In this document: positions 1-9,961 of the stretch, piece after piece
Numbering within the stretch: the stretch's first letter is position 1
Layout: each line of letters starts with the position of its first letter
NCBI GenBank assembly: GCA_028290165.1
Contig: JAQGKJ010000290.1
Span: 1-30,828 of the forward strand
Reading direction: 5' to 3'
Origin: Bradyrhizobium sp.
GTDB taxonomy: Bacteria > Pseudomonadota > Alphaproteobacteria > Rhizobiales > Xanthobacteraceae
Length of the DNA stretch: 30,828 nt
The notes under the pieces: model-generated
Databases searched by the model: none
Seen by the model: only the letters and a program-made list of their open reading frames with translations
What the model was told of the DNA's origin: nothing
Translations under genes and position numbers: made by a program

Positions 1-675
1 GCCGATCGGCCGGAGACCGCGAGCTGGCTGACCCCCGACGAGCGCGCCGCGCTCAACCACACGCTTTCCACCGAGGTGCGAGAGCGATCGCCCGCTTCAT
101 GGCTGGCCGCCTTGAAAGACAGCCGCGTGCTGATCCTCGCGTTGATCCAGTTCGGTTTCACGTTGGCATCCTACGGCATCGGCATCTTTCTGCCCTTGAT
201 CCTGAAGGAGTATCACCTGTCGAATTGGGCCATCGGCTGGGTCTCCGCCATTCCCTACATATTTGCATCGGCCGGCATGATCTTGTGGGCGCGCTATGTC
301 GACCAAAAAGGCCGGCGCATCGTCAATCTTGCGATCGCGTGCCTGCTTGGCGGCGCAGGTCTCGTCGCGCCGATCGTATCCGGTTCGCTGGCGATCGGTC
401 TGATCGGGTTCAGCGCAGCCCTGGTCGGCGTTACCGCCGCGCGGGCGATCTTTTGGACGATCCCGACGCGCTTCCTGACCGGCGTTGCCGCCGCCGGCGG
501 GCTCGCCTTCATCAACAGCATCGGCACGGTCGGCGGCTTTGTCGGGCCGTTCATGATGGGCTGGTTGAGGGAATTCTCTGGCTCCTACGTCGTCGGGCTA
601 GCCGCGGTGGCTGCAATCCTGCTCGCGACAACGATCGCCTCGATGTCGCTGAAGCTGATGATCTCGAAGGAGTAG
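1..675 (+). CDS. MFS transporter, C-terminal part (5' end outside window)
   Basis: The reading frame is open from base 1, so the gene starts upstream and only about 224 C-terminal residues are seen. They begin with a hydrophilic stretch containing DRPETASWLTPDER, the usual central cytoplasmic loop of anion:cation symporter (ACS) family carriers, followed by about six hydrophobic helices. The helix-capping motif WARYVDQKGRR matches the MFS D-x-x-G-R-R loop. Family members move organic anions such as sugar acids, aromatic acids or sulfonates with protons or sodium across the inner membrane; the substrate cannot be read here. It is convergent with the minus-strand catabolic operon, 23 bases from its last gene, so it may serve that pathway or belong to the locus on its left. 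DHPS loci elsewhere can include an MFS carrier, but that link is inference. Confidence 0.85.
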   Translation, partial: ADRPETASWLTPDERAALNHTLSTEVRERSPASWLAALKDSRVLILALIQFGFTLASYGIGIFLPLILKEYHLSNWAIGWVSAIPYIFASAGMILWARYVDQKGRRIVNLAIACLLGGAGLVAPIVSGSLAIGLIGFSAALVGVTAARAIFWTIPTRFLTGVAAAGGLAFINSIGTVGGFVGPFMMGWLREFSGSYVVGLAAVAAILLATTIASMSLKLMISKE

Positions 676-698
676 GGAAAAGCGCAATCGCCAGATCT

Positions 699-1694
699 TC
701 ACTGGCGCAAAATGATCTTCGCGGCCGCGGTCGATCCCGCGTCGATGCTGGCAAATGCCCCGGCGCCCTCCGACAGCGCGCGTTCCTCAAACCACCGCAG
801 TTTTCCGAAATGGCCGGCCGCAAGCGTTGCGACGGTCTGCCGGAAATCGCGAGGGGTATAACAATAGGAACCCGTGACGGTGATTTCCTGCAGCGTGATC
901 TTCCGGATATCGAGACCATCGTTTCCCGGCAGCAGGCCGAGATGGACGATGACGCCGCCCGGCCGCACCATTCGCTTCGCCGCCGCGCGCGTTGCCGCCG
1001 CGCCGACCGCATCGATCACGAGATCGATGCTGTTGTCGGCAGGCTCAGAGCTGCCGCCCGGCATATAGGTTTCGATGCCCTCGGTGCGATGCAGGGCATC
1101 GCGCCGAAGCAGATTGGTTTCGCCAACCTTTAAGTCTTTCGCGCCGAAATGGCGCGCGACCAGCGCGGACGTCAGCCCGATCGCACCGCCGCCGAGCACG
1201 ACCACGCGCGCCGCCGCGAGAGGCTGATGCAGTTTCTCCATGCCGAGCCGAACTGCATGCCAGGAAACCGCGATCGGTTCCGCCAGCGCGGCGTGTTCGA
1301 TCGGCAACGAGTCGGGAATGGATTCCACATTGCGTTCGGGCACGCGCACGAACTCGGCGAATGCACCCGGGCGCGGCGGCATCGACAGGATCTGGCGTGT
1401 CGGCGAAAGATGCGGACGGCCCTCGATGGCATAGGGGCAGGAGGGGTCGACGATCAGCGGGTTGATGGTGACGCGCTCGCCGGTGCGCGGACCCGAGACG
1501 ATGCGGCCGGCGGCCTCGTGGCCCAGGACCAGCGGCGCAGGCCTTCGCGAATCATAGCCATGGTAGGCATGCATGTCGGACCCGCAGATACCGACCGCCT
1601 CGACCCTGACGACCACTTCACCATCGACGGCCACGGGGACAGATTCCTCGCGAAGCTCCAGCGCGTTCGGACCGGTATAGACCAGAGCACGCAT
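699..1694 (-). CDS. Zinc-type medium-chain alcohol dehydrogenase, structural zinc site degenerate
   Basis: A 331-residue MDR-family dehydrogenase. Catalytic zinc ligands are present: Cys37 (GICGSD), His59/Glu60 (GHE) and Glu139 (ALAEP). The Rossmann glycine motif GGGAIG is at about 168-173. The lobe that normally carries four structural zinc cysteines reads D83, C86, A89, S97, so three of the four are gone. The ATG has a GGAGAAGGG ribosome site. It is the last gene of the seven-gene operon, 18 bases after the SDR gene, so it probably oxidises a polyol or hydroxysulfonate in the same pathway. In known DHPS degradation, additional dehydrogenases interconvert the DHPS enantiomers through dihydroxyacetone sulfonate before HpsN acts. 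That role is an inference from position; a sugar-alcohol dehydrogenase (sorbitol/galactitol type) is the alternative. Confidence 0.85.
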   Translation of the reverse strand: MRALVYTGPNALELREESVPVAVDGEVVVRVEAVGICGSDMHAYHGYDSRRPAPLVLGHEAAGRIVSGPRTGERVTINPLIVDPSCPYAIEGRPHLSPTRQILSMPPRPGAFAEFVRVPERNVESIPDSLPIEHAALAEPIAVSWHAVRLGMEKLHQPLAAARVVVLGGGAIGLTSALVARHFGAKDLKVGETNLLRRDALHRTEGIETYMPGGSSEPADNSIDLVIDAVGAAATRAAAKRMVRPGGVIVHLGLLPGNDGLDIRKITLQEITVTGSYCYTPRDFRQTVATLAAGHFGKLRWFEERALSEGAGAFASIDAGSTAAAKIILRQ

Positions 1695-1712
1695 GATGCC
1701 CTTCTCCTTTCG

Positions 1713-2485
1713 CTATTTCGCCGTGAACCCGCCATCGACCGCGAGCGTCTGTCCGGTGACATAGCTCGACGCGTCGGATGCGAGGAACACGGTTGCGCCC
1801 GTCAGGTCGTCGAACCTGCCGTTCCGGCCAATCGCGGTTTGTGCGGCAAGGCGGCTTGCCCGTTCGGGATCGCTGAACACCGGCACGGCCAGCGGCGTCG
1901 GAAAAAAGCCGGGCGCGATGGCGTTGCAGGTGACGGCGTGTCGCGACCATCTTTCCGCGATGGCGCGGGTCAACTGCAGCACGCCGCCTTTGGCGGCGCC
2001 GTAGGGCGCGGAATCCGGAAAGGCCCGCCAACTCTGCATCGAGGCGACGTTGATGATGCGTCCCCAGCCGCGGCTCGCCATGTCAGGCGCGAAGGCCTGC
2101 GTCAGGAGAAACGGCGCGCGCAGATGTAGCGCCGTGTGGAGATCGAAGGCATCGGCGCTGACCTCCTCAAAGGGCTGCCGAAGATTGATTCCCGCAGCAT
2201 TGACGATGATGTCGATGGTGAGTTCATGAGCTTGCGTCGAAGCTGCGACAATTCCGGCGGCGTCCTTCGAGGAGAGATCGGCCTCAATTGGAATGGCAGC
2301 GATACTTTCGGCCGACAATTCCGCAGCAGCTTCCTGAAGCTCTGCGGCGCGCCGCGCCACCAGAGCGACCTTCGCCCCGGCAAGACCAAGCGCGCGGGCC
2401 ATCGCAAGGCCGATGCCGCTGTTTCCTCCGGTGACGAGCGCAGTGCGGTCGGTGAGATCGAAGAGCGGAGTGAGCTTGAAGACCA

Positions 2486-2486
<1 letters not shown>
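1713..2486 (-). CDS. SDR family NAD(P)-dependent oxidoreductase
   Basis: A 257-residue classical short-chain dehydrogenase/reductase. It has the cofactor motif TGGNSGIG at 19-26, NAAG at 96-99, the catalytic triad Ser149, Tyr162 and Lys166 (YGAAK), and a C-terminal VDGG close to the end. Arginines follow the second beta strand (LVARRAAEL), which could favour NADP, but this was not established. The start ATG shares one base with the stop of the upstream HpsN-like gene (TGATG), with GAGG just ahead, so translation is probably coupled. The substrate is most likely a small hydroxylated acid or sulfonate handled together with the HpsN-like enzyme. A DHPS 2-dehydrogenase role is the favoured inference; a gluconate-5-dehydrogenase-like role is the main alternative. 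Confidence 0.88.
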
Positions 2487-4928
<2,442 letters not shown>

Positions 4929-5007
4929 GGGTTTCCTCCGGTTTTGATTTTGATTGTGCCACGCAAATGCTGAAACGATATCATCACTCCGAAATCCAAC
5001 GAGGTTT

Positions 5008-5805
5008 TCAGTTCCGGTCTTCTGGTTTCTCCTCTCGCAGCGATTTCCAGATATGGGAGCGCAGGTGGATAAAGGATTCCAGGTCCATCACGTCTTCGAT
5101 CTTCTGGAGTTCGCTCCAGTTCTCGGCCTTTCGGATGGCGCGAACGTCGATCATTTCCTTGATGCGGCCCGGTCGCCGCGTCATGACGGCAACGCGATCG
5201 GCGAGGTAGACCGCCTCCTCGACGGAATGGGTGATGAACAATACCGTGCGCGGATTGACGCGCGCCAGCCGCACCAGTTCCTCCTGCATCACGACGCGCG
5301 TCTGCGCATCGAGCGCGCCGAACGGCTCGTCCATCAACAGCACTTCGGGGTCCAACACATAGGCGCGCGCAATCGCGACCCGCTGCTGCATGCCGCCGGA
5401 CAGCTGATGCGGAAAGGCATCGGCGTGGCCTTCGAGAGTCATCAGGTTCAGCGCATCGGCGATCAATTCATCGCGCTTTTCTTTCACGAGGTTCTTGTTG
5501 CGCAGGCCAAGGTCGATGTTCTCGCGCACGGTCTTCCACGGAAATAGCGCAAAATGCTGGAACACGACGGCCCGGTCCGGTCCGGGACCGCTGACCGGCT
5601 TGCCGTTGACGCTGACCGTGCCGGATGTCGGCTTCTCAAAACCCGCGACGATGCGCAGGCAGGTGGTCTTGCCGCAGCCCGACGGGCCGACGATCGCGAC
5701 GAATTCCTTTTCCGCGATTTCGAGATTGATGTCGTCGAGCGCCTTCAGGCCGCCGCCCTTTGCGCCGAAGATCTTGTTCACTTTGTCGAAGCGGATTGAA
5801 CCCAC
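5008..5805 (-). CDS. ABC transporter ATP-binding protein, SsuB/TauB type
   Basis: 265 residues with all nucleotide-binding motifs: Walker A GPSGCGKTT, Q-loop VFQHFALFPW, signature LSGGMQQR, Walker B VLLMDEP followed by D-loop GALD, and switch His in ITHS. It powers import by the two adjacent permeases. The start is a GTG at 5805: an in-frame stop lies three codons upstream, so no earlier start is possible. The ribosome site AGGA lies in the stop-codon region of the preceding permease gene, nine bases away, which suggests coupled translation. It belongs to the nitrate/sulfonate/taurine subfamily by its operon partners and by overall sequence. Confidence 0.92.
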   Translation of the reverse strand: MGSIRFDKVNKIFGAKGGGLKALDDINLEIAEKEFVAIVGPSGCGKTTCLRIVAGFEKPTSGTVSVNGKPVSGPGPDRAVVFQHFALFPWKTVRENIDLGLRNKNLVKEKRDELIADALNLMTLEGHADAFPHQLSGGMQQRVAIARAYVLDPEVLLMDEPFGALDAQTRVVMQEELVRLARVNPRTVLFITHSVEEAVYLADRVAVMTRRPGRIKEMIDVRAIRKAENWSELQKIEDVMDLESFIHLRSHIWKSLREEKPEDRN

Positions 5806-5814
5806 GGTGATGTC

Positions 5815-6603
5815 CTAGGCCTCGAGGCCGCGCCGGCGAAGGATCATCGCTTCGCCACGACGCAGCAGGACATCGATCAGCATGCCCGCAATCCCGATCG
5901 CGATCATCCCCGCCATTACCGTCGGCGTCGAAACATTGGCCTGTGCCTGCACCATCATGAAACCGACGCCGGCGGCGGCAACAATCAGCTCCGCCCCGAC
6001 CAAGGATTGCCAGCCGAGCCCCGCGGCGACCCGCAAGCCCGCGACGATCGAGGGAACGGAAGCCGGCAGCAGGATTTCCACGATCGTGCGCAGGTGACCG
6101 GTCCCGAGCATTTGCGAGGCTTCGATCAAATGCGGGTCCACGAAGCGGGCGCCGCGATAGGCATTGATCAGGCAGGGCGGAAACGCGCCGGCGAAAATGA
6201 TCATCACCGGTCCGCCAATTCCGGTGCCGAACCAAAGTGCGGCGAATGGAACCCAGGCGATTGGCGCGATGAAACGCAGTCCTTCGAAGATCGGCGCCAC
6301 GATATCGTCGAGCAGCCTGAACCAACCCATCAGCAGTCCGAGCGGAATTCCGACAAGGGCCGCGAGCAGCATGCCGCACAGATAGCGCTGAAAGCTCGAT
6401 GCCAGATGTTGCGGCAATGTGGCCCCGGCAAATGGCGTCGTCAAAAGCTCGGTGAAGCGTGCGAGCACCTGAAGCGGCGCGGGGAGAAACTGGCGCGGCA
6501 CCAGCCCCGAGGCCGACAGCAGCGTCCAGATACCGAGAAATACCCCGAGGCCGATGAGGCCATACGCAATCGTCTCCCGCAGCTTGAGCGGCTGGTCGAT
6601 CAT
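5815..6603 (-). CDS. ABC transporter permease, SsuC/TauC type (second)
   Basis: 262 residues from the ATG at 6603, giving MIDQPLKLRETIAYG. That ATG overlaps the stop of the upstream permease gene as ATGA, a clear coupling signal; the same frame is open further upstream but only as an out-of-frame shadow of that gene. About six hydrophobic helices are visible. The cytoplasmic EAA-type loop (EASQMLGTGHLRTIVEILLPA) docks the ATPase. The GLGWQSLVGAELI segment is typical of NitT/TauT permeases. With the neighbouring permease it probably forms a heterodimeric inner-membrane channel, whereas many Ssu systems use a single permease gene. Confidence 0.9.
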   Translation of the reverse strand: MIDQPLKLRETIAYGLIGLGVFLGIWTLLSASGLVPRQFLPAPLQVLARFTELLTTPFAGATLPQHLASSFQRYLCGMLLAALVGIPLGLLMGWFRLLDDIVAPIFEGLRFIAPIAWVPFAALWFGTGIGGPVMIIFAGAFPPCLINAYRGARFVDPHLIEASQMLGTGHLRTIVEILLPASVPSIVAGLRVAAGLGWQSLVGAELIVAAAGVGFMMVQAQANVSTPTVMAGMIAIGIAGMLIDVLLRRGEAMILRRRGLEA

Positions 6604-7385
6604 CGCTCGGTTCCTGCGGCCGTGTTCCACGCCAGCGTTCCGCGCTCCACCCGGCCAAGCAACCAGGTCGTGGCAAACCCGAGCGCTCCCACCGCCAGCA
6701 TTCCGACCAGGATCATGCCCGGATAAATATCCTGCTGCGCCATATTGAGGACAAGACCAAGCCCGACCAGCGCGCCGACAAGTTCGGCGGCGACCAACGT
6801 CGTCCACGCCGCCTGCAGCGACAGCCGCAGTCCCGTGAAGATCATCGGCGCGGCAGCAGGCGCCAGAATCTCAATCACAAAACGCCATCGCGGCGTGCCC
6901 AGCATGCGCGCGGCCTCGATGATCGGCCGGTCGATCGTACGGACGCCGGAAAACGAATTGATCGCGGAAGGCACGAAGGCTGCAAACCAGATCACCATGA
7001 CCTTGGCGGCGTCGCCGAGGCCGAGCCAGAGGATCGCCAGCGGAATCCACGCCAGCGGCGGGATCGGCCGGATGATGAGAAAGATGGGGTTGATGACAGC
7101 TTCAGCGCGCCGGCTCCAGCCCATCCACAAGCCCAGCGGCACGCCCGTCGTGACGGCGACAAGAAATCCGATCGCAACAAGACCCAGGCTGTGGAGCGCA
7201 TGCGTGAATAGCTCGCCGCCGGCATAGCCGCGGGTAGTGATCTGAACCAGCGAAAACCAGAAGTCAGCGGGCGAGGGAAATCGTCCGGCCGAAATGATGC
7301 CGCTCCAGGTGGTCAGTCCAAACCACAGCACCACAAGGACAGCGAGCGTCGCCCATCCGATCGCTGTCCGCCGTCGCCCGACCAT
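6600..7385 (-). CDS. ABC transporter permease, SsuC/TauC type (first gene of operon)
   Basis: 261 residues with about six membrane helices and the EAA loop EAARMLGTPRWRFVIEILAP. Its N-terminus (MVGRRRTAIGWATLAVLVVL) is a short basic tail followed by the first helix. The ATG at 7385 has GGAA eight bases upstream. It is the promoter-proximal gene of the catabolic operon and its start lies 27 bases downstream of the palindromic LacI-type operator at 7413-7426. It resembles the following permease in layout, consistent with an old duplication giving a heteromeric channel. Substrate specificity comes from the binding protein, so nothing in this gene identifies the ligand. Confidence 0.9.
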   Translation of the reverse strand: MVGRRRTAIGWATLAVLVVLWFGLTTWSGIISAGRFPSPADFWFSLVQITTRGYAGGELFTHALHSLGLVAIGFLVAVTTGVPLGLWMGWSRRAEAVINPIFLIIRPIPPLAWIPLAILWLGLGDAAKVMVIWFAAFVPSAINSFSGVRTIDRPIIEAARMLGTPRWRFVIEILAPAAAPMIFTGLRLSLQAAWTTLVAAELVGALVGLGLVLNMAQQDIYPGMILVGMLAVGALGFATTWLLGRVERGTLAWNTAAGTER

Positions 7386-7412
7386 TCACGTGTTTCCAAG
7401 GGGTGTTTTTTA

Positions 7413-7426
7413 TGAAAGCGCTTTCA
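7413..7426. promoter_or_regulatory. LacI-family operator of the catabolic operon
   Basis: TGAAAGCGCTTTCA is a perfect 14-base palindrome with the central CG typical of LacI/GalR-family operators. It lies between a TTGACA-like -35 element (minus strand, 7454-7449) and the first permease start at 7385. The expected -10 next to it is poor. Binding here by the divergent LacI-type protein would block the operon. Confidence 0.75.
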
Positions 7427-7476
7427 GCTTCCTTTCGCGGGCCGTACTTGTCAACGCATATTGCCGGTGTTTCCTT

Positions 7477-7505
7477 TTGAATTGGGCTTGCTGAGGCGGT
7501 AAAAG
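7477..7505 (+). promoter_or_regulatory. Probable sigma70-type promoter of the lacI-family gene
   Basis: TTGAAT (7477-7482), a 17-base spacer and TAAAAG (7500-7505) resemble -35 and -10 boxes, each matching four of six consensus bases. The 18-base palindrome starts at the next base, so the repressor would sit on the transcription start. Weak on sequence alone, but supported by spacing and position. Confidence 0.4.
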
Positions 7506-7523
7506 ACTGAAAATATTTTCAGT
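7506..7523. promoter_or_regulatory. Second LacI-type operator, probable autoregulation site
   Basis: ACTGAAAATATTTTCAGT is a perfect 18-base palindrome ending eight bases before the regulator's ATG. It shares the TGAAA-N4-TTTCA frame with the site at 7413-7426 but has AT instead of CG at its centre. The two centres are about 95 bases apart, so loop formation by a tetrameric repressor is conceivable. Confidence 0.65.
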
Positions 7524-7531
7524 GGGGCTTC

Positions 7532-8548
7532 ATGTCTTTCAACCGGCGGATCAAACTCCTGGATGTTGCGCGCGACGCTGGCGTCTCGCCGGCGACCGTC
7601 TCGCGCGCCATCGCGCAGCCGGAGCTCGTGAATTCCGCGACCTTGGCGCGCGTCAGGTTAAGTGCTGCGCGGCTCGGCTATGTGCCCGGCGGGGCGGCGC
7701 GCGCGCTGGCCTCGGGGCGCTCGATGACCATCGGCGCCGTCGTTCCAACGCTCGACAGCGCCATCTTTGCGCGCGCGCTGCAGTCCATGCAGACAAAGCT
7801 CTCGCAACACGGCTTTCAGCTTCTGGTCGCCTCGCATGATTACAATTCGGCGGCGGAGGCGGAAGCCATTCGCATCCTGCTCACCCGCGGTGTCGACGGG
7901 CTTATGCTGGTGGGAGCAGAGCGCCCTGCCGCCACCTGGGAGCTATTGGAAGGCTCGGGCGTCGCGGTTGTCCTGACATGGTGTGGGGATGAGCGCGCCA
8001 GCTCCGTCGTTGTCGATAACGAAAAGGCGGGAAGGCTTGCGGCGCAACATCTTGTCGATCTCGGGCATAGACGGATCGGCGTTATCGTTGGATCGCTTCA
8101 ATTCAATGACCGGCAAAAGGCGCGCCTTGCCGGAATTCGCAGCGCGCTGCGCGCGGCCGCGCTCGATTTGCCGGACTGGCTTGTGACCGAACAACCCCTG
8201 ACGCTCGCGGGCGGCCGGACCGGCTGCTCGTCCATGCTCGCTCTGGAACAGCCGCCGACGGCGCTCATTGGCGGCATCGACATGCTCGCCATCGGCTGCA
8301 TAGAGGAATTGCACTCGCGCGGGCTGATGGTGCCCAACGCATTGTCCGTCGTCGGTATCGACAATATCGAGATGTCCGCGCACATCTTTCCATCGTTGAC
8401 GAGCGTTCATCTGCCGGTTGCCCGGATCGGCGAGGTCGCGGCAAGCTGCCTGCTCGACGAATTGGCGGGCAGGGGCGTGAAATCGCAACTCGAATTGCCG
8501 ATCGAACTGGTATCGCGAAAATCAACCGCGAAAGCCAATTCGACGTAA
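7532..8548 (+). CDS. LacI-family transcriptional regulator of the sulfonate-type operon
   Basis: 338 residues. The N-terminal helix-turn-helix (LLDVARDAGVSPATVSRAI, about residues 9-27) and hinge helix (AARALASGRS) are followed by a periplasmic-binding-protein-like ligand domain beginning TIGAVVPTLDSAIFARAL. The ATG at 7532 is preceded by GTGGGG. It is divergent from the ABC transporter/dehydrogenase operon, with one palindrome at its own start and another at the operon start, so it most likely represses both until an inducer binds. The inducer is probably the transported substrate or an oxidation product; this is inference. The described hps loci I recall use other regulator families, so a LacI regulator would be a local variant. 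Confidence 0.9.
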   Translation: MSFNRRIKLLDVARDAGVSPATVSRAIAQPELVNSATLARVRLSAARLGYVPGGAARALASGRSMTIGAVVPTLDSAIFARALQSMQTKLSQHGFQLLVASHDYNSAAEAEAIRILLTRGVDGLMLVGAERPAATWELLEGSGVAVVLTWCGDERASSVVVDNEKAGRLAAQHLVDLGHRRIGVIVGSLQFNDRQKARLAGIRSALRAAALDLPDWLVTEQPLTLAGGRTGCSSMLALEQPPTALIGGIDMLAIGCIEELHSRGLMVPNALSVVGIDNIEMSAHIFPSLTSVHLPVARIGEVAASCLLDELAGRGVKSQLELPIELVSRKSTAKANST

Positions 8549-8731
8549 CAGAGGCGAGCGGAAAGGGCCGTCCGCTATTGGGTTTAGCGCCCCTTCGCTG
8601 AAATCATCTGCCGGCGGCCCGTTACACAAAACAAAGCATTCGTCGCCCGGCCAACATTGAAAGTTCCGACTATTGTTTTATCGGCACCTCTTGCGACATA
8701 AATCCTCGCAAGTAATGAGGCCGAAATAGCC

Positions 8732-8956
8732 ATGCTGACCGAGAAATTCGACGCTTTTGGCGAGGTATTACCGGATGTTTCGCGCGACAAGCGCGAGGCT
8801 GGAACAACCGCGTCGGCGGCTCTCAGCCGCATCGGTCAATACGTCTTCTGGCTCCTGGTCATCGTCATCGTTTCCGCCCGGATCATCTATTATCCGGCAA
8901 GCCCGGCTTTCGAAGTTGGCAGCGCAAACGAGCCCAAACAGGTCGTTACGCGCTAG
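8732..8956 (+). CDS. Small single-helix membrane protein, unknown function
   Basis: 74 residues. Residues 1-36 are polar and charged, residues about 38-55 form one hydrophobic helix (YVFWLLVIVIVSARIIYY), and a short polar tail follows. No known domain was recognised. The ATG has GAGG about 12 bases upstream, a rather long spacing. It stands alone in the gap between the LacI gene and the convergent LysR gene, and its last 11 bases overlap the LysR 3' end. The strongly protein-like composition favours a real gene; the weak ribosome site keeps confidence moderate. Confidence 0.5.
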   Translation: MLTEKFDAFGEVLPDVSRDKREAGTTASAALSRIGQYVFWLLVIVIVSARIIYYPASPAFEVGSANEPKQVVTR

Positions 8957-9875
8957 CGGCCTGGTCCCGTTTTTCGTCCGGAAAAATCGAACGATCGAAC
9001 AGCATTTTTTCGAACGCTCGCGCCGCCGGCATCGCGACCCTGCCTGGAATCTTTAATTGCGACAATGTGCGTTCGATCGTCATGTCGCGCATCGCAAGCA
9101 CTTTCAGGCGCCCCAGTTGCACCTGGTCTTCCACCGATACGCCCGAGACGATCGCCACACCGAGGCCGGCGGCGACCACTTCCTTGATCGCGGCCGTGCT
9201 GCCGATTTCCAGGGTCCGCACCGGTTCGATGCCGCGCGCCGCGAGCGCCTGCGTCACCACCTCGCGGGACCCCGAGCCGGGCTCGCGCACGATCAGGACT
9301 TCGTTTTCTATTCGTTTGGGATCGATTGGCCTGGCCGCCATCGAAAATGCGTGATCCGGCGCCGCGATCAGCTTCATCACGTCGGTACGCCAGGGCTCGG
9401 CGATCAAACTTTTGTCGTCGACCGGTCCTTCCACCAGTCCGATATCGATGTCTTGCTCGAGCATTTGCTCGGCGATGTCGCGGGTGTTGGCGCTGATGAG
9501 ATGCAGCTCGACGCCCGGATAGGCCCGATGGAATGCGCCGAGATATCTCGGGATCAGGTAAGTCGCGATCGTCGTGCTGGCACCGATGCGGAGCGAGCCG
9601 TTGTGCAGCCCCCGCAGGGCGGACAGCTCTTCCTCGGCCGCGCGCTCAACCGCGAATAGCGCCTCGGCGCGCCGCGACAGCGCCAGCCCCTCCGGGGTGG
9701 GCACTACGCCTTTCGGAGAACGATTGAGCAGCCGGCAGCCGACCTGAAGCTCGAAGTCGCGTACCCCCTTCGAGATCGAGGGCTGGCTGACATTTAGAAT
9801 TTCGGCAGCCTTCGAAAAGCTCCCGCTCCGGACGACGGCGGCGAACATGCGAAGCAGATGGAGGTTCAGAGACAT
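8946..9875 (-). CDS. LysR-family regulator next to the YeiH-type exporter gene
   Basis: 309 residues with an N-terminal winged helix-turn-helix (FSKAAEILNVSQPSISKGVRDFE, about 20-42) and a C-terminal effector domain starting LRIGASTTIATYLIPRYLGAF. That domain resembles the CysL/YeiE/CbbR group of LysR proteins. The ATG at 9875 has AAAGAGG. It is divergent from the YeiH-family gene, the classic arrangement for a LysR activator and its target; E. coli yeiE and yeiH are likewise neighbours. A TTGATATTATCTA site in the 86-base gap fits the T-N11-A rule for this family. The effector is unknown; a sulfur anion is plausible from context. Confidence 0.9.
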   Translation of the reverse strand: MSLNLHLLRMFAAVVRSGSFSKAAEILNVSQPSISKGVRDFELQVGCRLLNRSPKGVVPTPEGLALSRRAEALFAVERAAEEELSALRGLHNGSLRIGASTTIATYLIPRYLGAFHRAYPGVELHLISANTRDIAEQMLEQDIDIGLVEGPVDDKSLIAEPWRTDVMKLIAAPDHAFSMAARPIDPKRIENEVLIVREPGSGSREVVTQALAARGIEPVRTLEIGSTAAIKEVVAAGLGVAIVSGVSVEDQVQLGRLKVLAMRDMTIERTLSQLKIPGRVAMPAARAFEKMLFDRSIFPDEKRDQAASA

Positions 9876-9897
9876 AACCTCTTTCTATCGGGCTATT

Positions 9898-9921
9898 CGG
9901 AATTGATATTATCTATTTCCG
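9898..9921. promoter_or_regulatory. Probable LysR-type binding region between divergent genes
   Basis: A T-N11-A element with a GATA-T-TATC dyad lies at 9903-9915, nested inside a CGGAA...TTCCG inverted repeat (9898-9902 and 9917-9921). It is 40 to 60 bases before the GTG of the exporter gene and just upstream of the LysR start, where a LysR protein would control both. Confidence 0.5.
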
Positions 9922-9961
9922 GCGATCTAGCGCATAGTTTCTTCTGTTTGAAGGACATTGC

